Positions 1 to 7,916 of a DNA stretch of 35,446 nucleotides are shown in pieces (position 1 is the stretch's first letter; each line of letters opens with the position of its first letter). A program made the translations under genes and the position numbers. The stretch comes from CAYQQR01 sp964420035 (GTDB lineage: Bacteria; Bacteroidota; Bacteroidia; Bacteroidales; SM23-62): assembly GCA_964420035.1 (NCBI GenBank), contig CAYQQR010000044.1:1-35446 (forward strand), read 5' to 3'. The notes beneath the pieces were generated by a model. That model saw nothing but the letters and a program-made list of their open reading frames with translations. It was not told where the DNA came from and made no database searches.

Positions 1-84
1 AGGTCCCCTGCCCGCGTGCCGTCGCCAGAGGCTATGGCCGCCGGTGACCGGCAGGGACGACGGACAACGGACCACGGCCGTTGA
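1..84 (+). CDS. Possible C-terminal tail of a gene cut by the window start
   Basis: Frame 1 is open from the window edge to a TGA at 82-84 (27 codons). Its last third runs through the heptamer repeat at 55-75 and reads Arg-Arg-Thr-Thr-Asp-His. Both four-helix-bundle genes in this window also end inside a short tandem repeat, so this may be the tail of a third such gene lying off the left edge. The piece is too short to identify by sequence and could be chance. Confidence 0.2.
   Translation, partial: RSPARVPSPEAMAAGDRQGRRTTDHGR
55..75 (+). repeat. Three-unit heptamer tract GGACNAC
   Basis: GGACGAC, GGACAAC and GGACCAC follow each other without gaps. The unit is the reverse complement of the GTNGTCC-type unit at 163-223, so the two tracts are inverted relative to each other across about 87 bp. 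In orientation it matches the right-hand (downstream) tracts of the four-helix-bundle elements. Confidence 0.6.
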
Positions 85-162
85 AAGTATAGATTAAATA
101 AGTTCTCGCTTCAGAATAAAACCCATATCGATGAAAATATTATCGAAATCTGTAAACGTACC

Positions 163-223
163 GTCGTCTGTGGTCGGTGGTCCGTGGTCAACTCTGTCGT
201 CTGTGGTTTGTGGTCCGTGGTCG
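163..223 (+). repeat. Eight-unit heptamer tract GTSGTCN
   Basis: Units in order are GTCGTCT, GTGGTCG, GTGGTCC, GTGGTCA, a 5-nt interruption (ACTCT), then GTCGTCT, GTGGTTT, GTGGTCC, GTGGTCG. The four-unit block is thus itself duplicated. The 76-363 interval around it has no convincing gene; open frames through the tract are low-complexity. In orientation this is a left-hand-type tract, but no four-helix-bundle gene follows it. Confidence 0.8.
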
Positions 224-363
224 TTTCAGCACCGTTCGGTACCCTTATTACAGCGAAGCTGCTAAGATTTTCGGGACGAGAAGCAGCGGCACCGAGCACC
301 TGGGGGAACGGGCAACAACGTCAGCGGAACAATACAACCGCAGCTTTACCGTTAGATTATGAA

Positions 364-972
364 ATGCTTACACGTGCTCTTCTTTTAAGCCTCCTGCTTC
401 TTCCTGCCAGTGTGCAGGGGCAGTATTATGCTGCAAAGCTGGATGTCCTGGGTTTCATAATCGACCAGGACCAGTTCCTCTGGAGGGCTTCCCTGGAACG
501 ATCTTTCGGACAGAAATTCAGTCTGGAAGCCGGTGTGGAAAACGGTACATTCGAGTCGGGTACCCTAAGCTCATCCGGCCTGTTATACGAAGTTTATAGT
601 GTTCAGGGCCTGGGCATCCTTATCGGTGCCCGCTATTATCCCTTTGCCGTCAACAAACCCGCTCCCCTTGGTTTCTTTGTTGGCGCCTACGGGCGGCACC
701 GGAACCTGACAGAGGTCTACAATGACCGTTATTATATTAAAACAAGGGGTTTTGAAATGGGGGGCGGACTGAACCTGGGATATAAGTTCAAGTTCCGGAA
801 CACGACCATAGAAGGGATCGTCGGTATGGGCGGAGGAGGCGGGAGCTGGTCCGGGATCAACGAACGCTTCCTCATCGACGAGGAATTCGATTACAACTTC
901 AATGACATCACCCACCATGTAAGACTGGAGCTCTCGGTGGGGTTTATCTTTCCGTATATGGATAACCAGTAG
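364..972 (+). CDS. Exported protein, probable small outer-membrane beta-barrel
   Basis: The 202-residue protein starts with a clear signal peptide (Met-Leu-Thr-Arg, Leu-rich core, cleavage near Val-Gln-Gly-Gln about residue 19). I chose this start over an in-frame ATG at 184 because the longer form would translate the repeat tract and bury the signal peptide. The mature part alternates polar and aromatic residues, has Gly-rich stretches and ends in strand-like segments, as in small 8-stranded barrels of Bacteroidota. No specific family is recognised. The stop codon (970-972) lies inside the first unit of the AGTANGN repeat tract, so that tract abuts the gene directly. Confidence 0.7.
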   Translation: MLTRALLLSLLLLPASVQGQYYAAKLDVLGFIIDQDQFLWRASLERSFGQKFSLEAGVENGTFESGTLSSSGLLYEVYSVQGLGILIGARYYPFAVNKPAPLGFFVGAYGRHRNLTEVYNDRYYIKTRGFEMGGGLNLGYKFKFRNTTIEGIVGMGGGGGSWSGINERFLIDEEFDYNFNDITHHVRLELSVGFIFPYMDNQ

Positions 973-1009
973 GTAGTATGTAGTAGGAAGTAAGAAGTAT
1001 GTAGTAATA
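968..1009 (+). repeat. Six-unit heptamer tract AGTANNN
   Basis: AGTAGGT, AGTATGT, AGTAGGA, AGTAAGA, AGTATGT and AGTAATA run head to tail from within the stop codon of the upstream gene. It has the same period as the tracts at 55-75, 163-223 and 3193-3253 but a different unit. No matching inverted partner or four-helix-bundle gene is close by, so it is an orphan tract. Confidence 0.75.
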
Positions 1010-1018
1010 ATGCAATGC

Positions 1019-1051
1019 AAAAAAAAATCCCCGGAATGAGTTGCCGGGGAT
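1019..1051 (-). terminator. Rho-independent terminator of the 1085-1675 gene
   Basis: On the minus strand a perfect 8-bp stem ATCCCCGG/CCGGGGAT (1044-1051 with 1027-1034, 9-nt loop) is followed by a run of T. It lies about 35 bp after the stop codon of the minus-strand lipoprotein gene. Confidence 0.85.
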
Positions 1052-1084
1052 CATATTCGAGAATTAATCCATCAGATCAGGCTT

Positions 1085-1675
1085 CTATTTAAAAAAGTGC
1101 TTCTTACTTAAGCCTGATTTTTTATCATCCCAATCATAATATTTCAGTGTTCCCTTGAAAGAACCGGTTACTTTCTTACCTCCTTCTGCAGTACAATCAA
1201 AGGTGATGGTGTAGGTGTTGCCGTCCTTGCTTACAGTCACGGTTCCGGCGGTGATCTCTATCCATTCCCCTTCTTCAGTTTCCACATCGAAATCCAGTGC
1301 AAAATCAGCATAATCGAATGACATTGCATCCATAGAAGATTCATCATATTGGTAGGTTCCCGCTTCGAGAACGGTTGCGCTGCTGGTATACATCTCAAAA
1401 TAAATGATCGCACCGCTTCCACTGGCAGAGTCAATCTCACCCTGGGTTTCATAAATAGTTATGGAAGATGACAGCAGGATCAGGTCCAGGTTGTATATTG
1501 ATTCGTCAACCAATCCGTAATTCTCAAGAAACCCCTGACCAAGATTGTATTCGGTACCGTCATATTTCAGATGGTTTTTCTGACCGTTGTCATCGTCATC
1601 ATCTTTTTTACATGATGCCGTAATAACCAGTGCCATTGCCAATACAACGGCCAGCCAATTGAATCTTTTTTTCAT
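1085..1675 (-). CDS. Hypothetical lipoprotein
   Basis: This 196-residue protein has a type II signal peptide with the lipidated cysteine at residue 22 (Ile-Thr-Ala-Ser-Cys), followed by Lys-Lys and five Asp. That is the usual pattern for surface-exported Bacteroidota lipoproteins. The mature part is rich in Thr, Ser, Gly and acidic residues and ends in beta-rich sequence resembling small lipoprotein sandwich domains (Val-Ser-Lys-Asp-Gly-Asn-Thr-Tyr near the C-terminus). I do not recognise a named family. It is a single-gene unit with its own terminator. Confidence 0.75.
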   Translation of the reverse strand: MKKRFNWLAVVLAMALVITASCKKDDDDDNGQKNHLKYDGTEYNLGQGFLENYGLVDESIYNLDLILLSSSITIYETQGEIDSASGSGAIIYFEMYTSSATVLEAGTYQYDESSMDAMSFDYADFALDFDVETEEGEWIEITAGTVTVSKDGNTYTITFDCTAEGGKKVTGSFKGTLKYYDWDDKKSGLSKKHFFK

Positions 1676-1759
1676 TGTGAATGATTTTTTGTTAAGAATG
1701 GTTAAAACTACATAAATACCTTGTACGATAAAAATAAGTTTTCATTAAGGAGCTTTTTT

Positions 1760-1785
1760 CCAGTCTACGCTAAAGCTTCGACTGG
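1760..1785. repeat. Intergenic hairpin, possible dispersed repeat
   Basis: CCAGTC and GACTGG form a 6-bp inverted repeat around CTAAAGCTTC. The rest of the 1676-1930 interval is repetitive-looking (GGCCGGTTT, TTCCGGTT), perhaps an eroded repeat tract, and holds no gene. Confidence 0.3.
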
Positions 1786-1930
1786 CGCAGCTGGTGGCCG
1801 GTTTCTAGCTTCCGGTTATCAATTATAGTGGGTGCCGGTGGCGCCGCCAGAACTCAAAATGGGTGAGGGAGCCGAAAGTAAAGATCGTGTTCAGCCATGG
1901 GTAACCGGGAAGTAATATAATATATATGCA

Positions 1931-2524
1931 TTATGAAGGATTGTCTTCGCCCCCTTCTTCAGCCTCTTCTGTTTCTTCAACTTCCTCCCCGGCTTGTTCT
2001 TCCTCCTCCAGGGCTTTTTTATAATTGGCGATCTTTTGGGCGCTGTCCTTGACCACACTCAATTGGTCGGCCGTAATCTTTCTGGACAAGCGAACGGCTT
2101 TCAGGGAACTGTTCGCGCTTTTCGTAGCTTTCAGTATTCTTGTCGGGGGTCTTATTTTCGTTGCATTTTCAACCAAAGTTATCCCGTTGGCTTCCAGGTC
2201 GGCCAGGTTGTTATCCAGATTCCCGATGGCGATCTGAATATCTTCTATCAGCATCAGGTCGTTGTCCAGGTTGTCGATGGTGACTTCCATGGTTCCCTCG
2301 TCATAAGCCTTCATGTCGGCTTTCAGCTTGTTGACTTTGGTATCGGTCTTCAGGACTTCGGCCAGGGTGGCATAGGACGTGTTCTTGAAATTATCGTACT
2401 GGGCCAGCCTGATGTCGTCGGGCATGTTCTCCAGGTGTTCCCTGGCCTCCTTTCGAAGCTCGTCCTGAGCATATGCAGAACCAACAAGCAATATCGCGGA
2501 AAAAATAAACAAGATTTTTTTCAT
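1931..2524 (-). CDS. Exported coiled-coil protein of unknown function
   Basis: The 197-residue product begins with a standard signal peptide cleaved near Ala-Tyr-Ala-Gln (residue 20). Residues about 60-125 have heptad-like spacing of Leu/Ile with Asn and Asp and should form a coiled coil. Residues about 125-170 are basic (Lys, Arg). The last 25 residues are almost all Glu, Gly and Asp, a disordered acidic tail. I recognise no family. The ATG at 2524 is directly followed by Lys-Lys and a hydrophobic core, which fixes the start. Confidence 0.65.
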   Translation of the reverse strand: MKKILFIFSAILLVGSAYAQDELRKEAREHLENMPDDIRLAQYDNFKNTSYATLAEVLKTDTKVNKLKADMKAYDEGTMEVTIDNLDNDLMLIEDIQIAIGNLDNNLADLEANGITLVENATKIRPPTRILKATKSANSSLKAVRLSRKITADQLSVVKDSAQKIANYKKALEEEEQAGEEVEETEEAEEGGEDNPS

Positions 2525-2602
2525 AAGGCTTTGGAATTAATTCAGGGTAAAATTAAAGAATAGATGATAACTACATCTTAAATTCGGTGAAAATATGAAA
2601 TT

Positions 2603-2619
2603 GTTCTCAGTTGTCGGTT
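2603..2619 (+). repeat. Left inverted tract of four-helix-bundle element A
   Basis: GTTCTCAGTTGTCGGTT is the reverse complement of units found in the right tract. Its last 11 bp (2609-2619) pair exactly with 3243-3253, and its first part matches the reverse complement of AACTGAGAAC at 3207-3216. It lies 110 bp before the start of the four-helix-bundle gene. Confidence 0.7.
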
Positions 2620-2728
2620 AAATACATGATTAAGGAAGATTTATTTTTTTAATGAAAAATAATTCGGAAATGAATGAATGATATTTCAGGGGTTTGGGTA
2701 TTAAGGTTATAAACCAACCTTAATCATT

Positions 2729-3304
2729 ATGGCCACAATAGAAAAATTCGAAGAACTCCAGTGCTGGCAATCAGCCAGAGAGTTATGTAAAGAGATTTCA
2801 GAATTTGTTCAGGAACATGAATTCAGAAAAAATTTTGTATTGGTAAAACAGATTATGTCCTCCAGCGGATCCAGCATGGATAATATTGCTGAAGGCATTG
2901 AACGTGGGGGGAACAAAGAGTTTATCTACTTTCCGGGAATTGCCAGAGGATCTCTCGATGAAGTTAAATCCCAGCTATACAGGGCATTTGACCAAGGATA
3001 TATCGATAATACGAATTTGGAAAAGACTTATAAGCTTTGTACAAAAACCGGAAAGCTTATCACCGGCCTAATCAATTACTTAAAAACATGTGACAGGAAA
3101 GGATTCAGATTTAATCAAAAACTCTCTGTAACATCAAAAAAGGATGAAGAGAACCTTGAAAGAAAATCCAACAAAAACGAGAAAGCCAAAAAAACCGAGA
3201 ACCGAGAACTGAGAACCGAAAACCAACCGACAACCAACCGAGAACCGACAACTACTTCTGTTTCAGTTTCGCCCAGGTATCCCTCAAAGTTACCGTCCTG
3301 TTGA
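2729..3304 (+). CDS. Four-helix-bundle protein (23S rRNA IVP/S23 family), element A
   Basis: Residues 1-115 match the 23S_rRNA_IVP/S23 four-helix-bundle family: Phe-Glu-x-x-x-Cys-Trp-Gln-x-Ala-Arg near the N-terminus, then Met-Asp-Asn-Ile-Ala-Glu-Gly, Glu-Arg-Gly-Gly, Glu-Phe and Gly-Ser-Leu-x-Glu. Family members are normally about 115-130 residues. This one is 191 because it reads on into a Lys/Glu-rich stretch, then through the heptamer tract (Glu-Asn-Arg-Glu-Leu-Arg-Thr), and finally 53 bp antisense into glnS. The family is related to Avd of diversity-generating retroelements, but no reverse transcriptase or rRNA is nearby. It is 35-40% identical by eye to the second copy at 8356. Function is unknown. 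Confidence 0.85.
   Translation: MATIEKFEELQCWQSARELCKEISEFVQEHEFRKNFVLVKQIMSSSGSSMDNIAEGIERGGNKEFIYFPGIARGSLDEVKSQLYRAFDQGYIDNTNLEKTYKLCTKTGKLITGLINYLKTCDRKGFRFNQKLSVTSKKDEENLERKSNKNEKAKKTENRELRTENQPTTNREPTTTSVSVSPRYPSKLPSC
3193..3253 (+). repeat. Right inverted heptamer tract of element A
   Basis: Units are GAGAACC, GAGAACT, GAGAACC, GAAAACC, GACAACC, GAGAACC and GACAACT, with AACC half-units before the first, fifth and sixth. The tract lies inside the 3' end of the four-helix-bundle gene and its last base but one is the first base (plus strand) of the glnS stop codon (3252-3254). Its terminal 11 bp are the exact inverse of the end of the left tract. Confidence 0.8.
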
Positions 3305-4928
3305 AAACAAGCTTCTCCCCGGATGAGTCCGGATCCAAGCAAAAGTAGCCGATGCGCTGGAACTGGAAATGATCCAGTGGTTCGGCATCCTTCAAAGAAG
3401 GTTCCGCGAAGCCCTGCACGATTTCCAGGGAATAGGGATTCAGATGGTCCTTGAAGGTTTCTCCTTCCTGAACGTCATTGGGATCTTCCACATTGAACAG
3501 GCGGTCGTACAATCTTATTTCGGCTGGTAAAGCGTGCCGGGCCGATACCCAGTGCAGGGTGCCCTTGACTTTCCGGTTGGCCCGGGGACCGCCGGACCGG
3601 GTTTCCGGATCATAGGTACAATGCAGTTCGGTAATGTTGTCCTGATCGTTCTTGATAAAATCTTCACACTTGATGATGTAGGCGCTTTTCAGTCTGACCT
3701 CCCTGCCCGGACCCAGGCGGAAGAATTTCTTCGGGGGGTCCTCCATAAAATCATCCTGTTCGATGTAGAGCTCGCGGGAGAAAGGTAGCTGGCGGCTGCC
3801 CATGCTTTCGTCCTCCGGGTTGTTGATGATCTCCATTTCCGCTTCCTCATCCTCCGGGTAATTGGTGATGATCACTTTCAGGGGCCGGATAATGCCCATC
3901 ACCCGCGGTGCCCGCCTGTTCAGGTCGTCGCGCAGACTGTGTTCCAGGAGGCCCACGTCGATCATGCTTTCGATCTTGGTCACCCCGATCCGGTCGGCAA
4001 AGTTCCGGATGGATTCCGGTGTAAATCCCCTTCGGCGCAGACCCGAGATAGTGGGCATCCTGGGATCGTCCCATCCGCTCACAAAACCTTCCCGGACCAG
4101 CTCGAGAAGCTTGCGCTTGCTCATCACCGTGTAGTTCAGGTTCAGCCGGGCAAACTCGATCTGTTTGGGCCGGTATTCCTCCGTGGCCAATTCTTCCACC
4201 AGCCAGTCGTACAGGGGGCGGTGTACTTCGAATTCCAGGGTGCAGATGGAATGGGTGATGCCCTCGAAATAGTCTGATTGACCGTGGGCAAAATCGTATG
4301 TGGGGTAGATGCACCAATCATCACCCGTACGGTGATGCGGAACGTGTTTGATCCTGTACAGAACCGGGTCGCGCATGTGCATGTTGGGGGAGGCCATATC
4401 GATCCTGGCCCGCAGGACATGGGTGCCCTCTTTGAATTTCCCGGCTTTCATCTTTTCGAACAGGTCCAGGTTTTCCTTTATCGAACGGGTCCGGCAACGG
4501 CTTTCTACCCCGGGTTGGGTTGGGGTGCCCCTTTGCTTGCTGATTTCCTCCACCGACTGGTCATCCACATAGGCTTTTCCGTCACGGATCAGTTGCAGGG
4601 CAAACTCGTACAAGCTGTCGAAATAATCGGAGGCATAATATTCACGGTCTTCCCAGTTGAATCCCAGCCAGCGGACATCCGCCCTGATGGAATCGATGTA
4701 TTCCAATTCTTCCTTTTCCGGGTTGGTATCGTCAAAGCGCAGGTTGCACTTGCCGTTGTATTTTTCTGCAAGACCGAAATTCAGGCATATGGACTTGGCA
4801 TGACCGATATGCAGGTAGCCGTTGGGTTCGGGAGGAAAACGGGTGTGCACACGGCCATTGTTCCTTCCTTCCTGCAGGTCCTTTTCTATGATGCTTTCTA
4901 TAAAATTGAGGCTCTTTTCTTCAGGCAT
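3252..4928 (-). CDS. glnS: Glutaminyl-tRNA synthetase
   Basis: This enzyme charges tRNA-Gln with glutamine using ATP in the cytoplasm. The 558-residue length is normal for bacterial GlnRS. The class I signature is intact: Pro-Pro-Glu-Pro-Asn-Gly followed by His-Ile-Gly-His about residues 32-45, and the KMSKS variant Val-Met-Ser-Lys-Arg near residue 270. The Arg-Phe-Asp-Asp-Thr-Asn-Pro motif after the first block is typical of the GlnRS/GluRS catalytic core, and the C-terminal anticodon-binding barrels are present. Its 3' end overlaps the tail of the convergent four-helix-bundle gene by 53 bp. On the minus strand TAAATTTG (4951-4958), matching the Bacteroidota -7 consensus TAnnTTTG, lies 23 bp upstream. 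Confidence 0.97.
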   Translation of the reverse strand: MPEEKSLNFIESIIEKDLQEGRNNGRVHTRFPPEPNGYLHIGHAKSICLNFGLAEKYNGKCNLRFDDTNPEKEELEYIDSIRADVRWLGFNWEDREYYASDYFDSLYEFALQLIRDGKAYVDDQSVEEISKQRGTPTQPGVESRCRTRSIKENLDLFEKMKAGKFKEGTHVLRARIDMASPNMHMRDPVLYRIKHVPHHRTGDDWCIYPTYDFAHGQSDYFEGITHSICTLEFEVHRPLYDWLVEELATEEYRPKQIEFARLNLNYTVMSKRKLLELVREGFVSGWDDPRMPTISGLRRRGFTPESIRNFADRIGVTKIESMIDVGLLEHSLRDDLNRRAPRVMGIIRPLKVIITNYPEDEEAEMEIINNPEDESMGSRQLPFSRELYIEQDDFMEDPPKKFFRLGPGREVRLKSAYIIKCEDFIKNDQDNITELHCTYDPETRSGGPRANRKVKGTLHWVSARHALPAEIRLYDRLFNVEDPNDVQEGETFKDHLNPYSLEIVQGFAEPSLKDAEPLDHFQFQRIGYFCLDPDSSGEKLVFNRTVTLRDTWAKLKQK

Positions 4929-4950
4929 GATCCCAATGGGTTTTGATCTG

Positions 4951-4958
4951 CAAATTTA
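4951..4958 (-). promoter_or_regulatory. Candidate -7 element of glnS
   Basis: TAAATTTG on the minus strand fits the Bacteroidota primary-sigma -7 consensus TAnnTTTG and is well placed before the glnS start. No clear TTTG -33 element is seen at the right distance, so the call is tentative. Confidence 0.35.
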
Positions 4959-5036
4959 GGGGAAAAAATTGATGCTATAACAGGGGAAGCATAGTCATTA
5001 ATATTTTCGTAGATTTAATGATCAAAACCGACGATC

Positions 5037-7538
5037 ATGAAATATATAAAGACTTTGTTCCTCCTGGCGGTCTTTTCTTCCCTGAATTTAAAGGCTCAGG
5101 AAACCATGGAGAACTTTAATCCCGGACAGGTAAGCCTCACTCCGGAGCGTTACCTGGACCATCCTCAATTCAGTGTACTGTGTTTTCACAACAATTATCC
5201 TGTCGGGAAACAGGGAGGAGTGGAGTTCATCCTGCGCGACCGGCGTTTGATGACCAACGGGAATGTGGTTTTCGAATACACGGATGTCATTAGCCCCGAA
5301 CCTTTCGTGGATGGGGCCGTATTGCCCAATGGCACACCCGAAAAAGAAATAATAAAGGATCAACGCGGTGTCCAGGTAAGCTTTAAGGTTCCTGAGGCAG
5401 AAATCGATTGTCATATCCGGACCTACCCGGTGGAAACCGGTATCAAAGTGGAATTGTGGCTGGAAGACGAATTGGATGATCAGTATGTTCGCGAAGGAAA
5501 TTTCCGTATGGAACTGTTTCCGGGCATCCTTTATAATCGAAGTTATTTTACAGATAAGGAAGAAGGATTTTTCCCCCGATATTTTAATGGACATATGGAT
5601 GAAAAGGGAAGGATCCGGGCCATGGCCCGGGGAAGTGTATTTCACATAGCACCCGAAATGCCGGAGATCAGTTTTAACGTACGTTCAGAAACCGGTACGA
5701 TCAGACTCATCGATGATCGCGGTGCTTCCCGGATCGGCTGGTTCGTCCTTGAAGAAACCATTCCTTTCGGGACTGACGGAGCTGCTGTTTCCTGGATAAT
5801 AGAACCGGTATTGTTTGAAGATTATGTTCCCCCGCCAAAGATCCTGACCAACCAGGTAGGGTATTATCCTGCACGGAAAAAGAAGGCTGTACTTGAATTC
5901 ATGGAAAAACCCCGGGAAGATCTTCGGGTGGAACTGGTCCGTTTACAATCCGATGGCAGCGGGCAGATCATCGAAGAATTGCCGGCAGAATCCTGGGGTT
6001 CTTTCCTTCGTTACTGGTATGCTGTAGCCGACTTCAGTCATGTAGAGGAAAGCGGGATCTACAGGATTCAGTACGGTGATGCATCCGGTTCCTGGTTTGA
6101 AATAAAACCGGATGTATATGCCACCGGGGTATGGCAGCCGGGTTTGTACAATTATTTTCCGCAGCAGATGTGCCATGTGCAGGTCAGGGAAACCGGCAAG
6201 CTCTGGCATTCCGCCTGTCACCTGGACGACGGGGTCCAGGCCCCCCCGAACACCAGTTTCTTCGACGGCTTCCGGCAGGGACCGGAAACCCTGAATGATT
6301 ACCAACCTGATCAGACCATTCCCGGGCTGAATCAGGGTGGCTATCATGATGCCGGGGACGACGACATCAACACCCATTCCACGGGTAATGCCATCTATCA
6401 CCTGATCCTTGCTGAGGAAGCCTTTGACTTGCCCGGCGACCAGACTCTTATTGATTATGAAAAGAAAGAAGTGGAGATCTTTGTTCCCGACGGGGAAAAA
6501 GACGCCCTTCAGCAAATCGTGCACGGCCTGCGTTTTCTATTGCCCCAGTTCGATATATCGGATCACAGCATCGTGGGGGTGATCAGTCATGATTTCGAGA
6601 CCTATTTACAATCGGGCGACTGGTCGGGGCAGACCGACAACCTTTTCTATGATCCCAATATGGCGGAAGACCAGCGGGACGGCACCTATTCCGGGAAGAA
6701 CGACGACCGCTACATCTTTACCACCCCTGATTCCAGGCGGGACTATTACGTATGTGCCATTTTTGCCGCGGCTTACCGGGTGCTGAAGGAGGCCGAACCC
6801 GAAATTGCGGCCGAATGTCTGCAGAAGGCCATGCGGATATGGCAGGTCCAGTCGGAGCAGGAACCCGACTTTTACGGTAACGTGGGTACCGGTGGCAGCC
6901 TGATCGACAGGAAAACCCAGGCCGCGGCGGATCTTTACCTGAGTACGGGCAACCGGGATTACCTGCTGGAGATTGAAAAGGACAAGGAAAAGATCCTGGA
7001 TGAGATTGAACTGACCGCCTGGTCCCTGGCCCGGGTCCCTGAAGAAGATTTTTCAGAGGCTTTTTATAAAGAATATAAAAAGGTCCTGAAGGAGTATGCT
7101 GCTTCCTTATCGGAACAACTGGGACAGAATCCTTTCGGGGTCATCTACCCCACGCGGGTCTGGGGGATCGGATGGGAGATCCTCTGGCTGGCGACCGAGT
7201 ATTATTATTTGCATGAATCCTTCCCGGAACTGTTTCCCCCGGATTATCTTAACGATGCGGTTGATTTTGTACTGGGCTGTCATCCCGGTTCGGATATGAG
7301 TTTTGTCAGTACGGTAGGCAGAAAATCGCTGCTCAGTGCCTTTGGCATCAACCGGGCCGATGAATCCTACCAGGCGGGCGGGGTATATTCCGGTACGGCC
7401 ATGATCCTGCCCGATTTTCCGGAGCTCAAGGAGAACCATCCCTATCTCTGGCAGCAATCCGAGTACATGATCCACGGGACCTCTCCATTTATTTTCTGTG
7501 TAAGGGCCGTGGAGCATATCAACGGGGTGGAACCCTAG
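5037..7538 (+). CDS. Glycoside hydrolase family 9 protein, exported
   Basis: The 833-residue protein has a signal peptide (cleavage about residue 20, Leu-Lys-Ala-Gln). Residues about 21-265 form a beta-rich N-terminal domain I cannot name. Residues about 268-360 (Leu-Thr-Asn-Gln-Val-Gly-Tyr) are the CelD N-terminal Ig-like domain that precedes many GH9 modules. The rest is the GH9 (alpha/alpha)6 catalytic domain, with Gly-Gly-Tyr-His-Asp-Ala-Gly-Asp near residue 435 giving the catalytic-base aspartates. A C-terminal Ser-Glu-Tyr near residue 808 could supply the acid glutamate. GH9 enzymes invert beta-1,4 linkages of cellulose or related glucans. There is no carbohydrate-binding module or secretion tail, so it probably acts in the periplasm or at the surface on oligosaccharides. 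It stands alone, with no SusCD pair nearby. Confidence 0.88.
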   Translation: MKYIKTLFLLAVFSSLNLKAQETMENFNPGQVSLTPERYLDHPQFSVLCFHNNYPVGKQGGVEFILRDRRLMTNGNVVFEYTDVISPEPFVDGAVLPNGTPEKEIIKDQRGVQVSFKVPEAEIDCHIRTYPVETGIKVELWLEDELDDQYVREGNFRMELFPGILYNRSYFTDKEEGFFPRYFNGHMDEKGRIRAMARGSVFHIAPEMPEISFNVRSETGTIRLIDDRGASRIGWFVLEETIPFGTDGAAVSWIIEPVLFEDYVPPPKILTNQVGYYPARKKKAVLEFMEKPREDLRVELVRLQSDGSGQIIEELPAESWGSFLRYWYAVADFSHVEESGIYRIQYGDASGSWFEIKPDVYATGVWQPGLYNYFPQQMCHVQVRETGKLWHSACHLDDGVQAPPNTSFFDGFRQGPETLNDYQPDQTIPGLNQGGYHDAGDDDINTHSTGNAIYHLILAEEAFDLPGDQTLIDYEKKEVEIFVPDGEKDALQQIVHGLRFLLPQFDISDHSIVGVISHDFETYLQSGDWSGQTDNLFYDPNMAEDQRDGTYSGKNDDRYIFTTPDSRRDYYVCAIFAAAYRVLKEAEPEIAAECLQKAMRIWQVQSEQEPDFYGNVGTGGSLIDRKTQAAADLYLSTGNRDYLLEIEKDKEKILDEIELTAWSLARVPEEDFSEAFYKEYKKVLKEYAASLSEQLGQNPFGVIYPTRVWGIGWEILWLATEYYYLHESFPELFPPDYLNDAVDFVLGCHPGSDMSFVSTVGRKSLLSAFGINRADESYQAGGVYSGTAMILPDFPELKENHPYLWQQSEYMIHGTSPFIFCVRAVEHINGVEP

Positions 7539-7562
7539 GACTTAATTTCGTATATTTGGTCT

Positions 7563-7916
7563 ATGGGACAGATCCAGATCGAAAATATGGAGTTCTATGC
7601 TTTTCACGGTCATTACCGTGAGGAGCAGATCGTGGGCAACAAGTTCCTGGTCAACCTGACCATCAATACCGATCTGAGCAAACCGGCGGGTTCCGATGAG
7701 CTGAAGGATGCGCTGAACTACCAGCGGGCCTACCGGATCATCCAAGGCGAGATGGAGAAAAAATCCAAGCTCCTGGAGCACATTGCCAAAAGGATCCTGG
7801 ATGCCATTTATGATAATTTCGACGGCATCAGCAAAGTTACCGTAAAGGTTTCAAAGATGAACCCGCCCATGGGCGGGGGCAGGATCGAGAAAGTAAGTGT
7901 GACCCTGAGCCGATGA
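7563..7916 (+). CDS. folB: Dihydroneopterin aldolase
   Basis: FolB converts 7,8-dihydroneopterin to 6-hydroxymethyl-dihydropterin and glycolaldehyde in folate synthesis. The 117-residue length is typical. Visible family landmarks are Phe-Tyr-Ala-Phe-His-Gly with the following Glu-Glu (substrate-anchoring glutamate), Leu-Asn-Tyr (active-site tyrosine region), Glu-His-Ile-Ala in the second helix, and the C-terminal Lys-Met-Asn-Pro-Pro-Met carrying the catalytic lysine. It lies 24 bp after the GH9 gene and overlaps the next gene by 4 bp. TATATTTG at 7551-7558 resembles a -7 promoter element, which would place the transcript start at the first ATG; Met9 (7587) is an alternative start in that case. 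Confidence 0.93.
   Translation: MGQIQIENMEFYAFHGHYREEQIVGNKFLVNLTINTDLSKPAGSDELKDALNYQRAYRIIQGEMEKKSKLLEHIAKRILDAIYDNFDGISKVTVKVSKMNPPMGGGRIEKVSVTLSR

Noticed and set aside
184..363. N-terminal extension of the 364 gene
   Set aside because: It would translate a tandem repeat and displace the signal peptide; a good signal starts at 364.
3252..4946. Long open frames antisense to and within glnS
   Set aside because: They lie wholly inside a clear glnS gene, have no domain features, and are explained by its codon bias. The same holds for frames antisense to the sulfatase (10277-10957) and the trehalose synthase (29027-29701).
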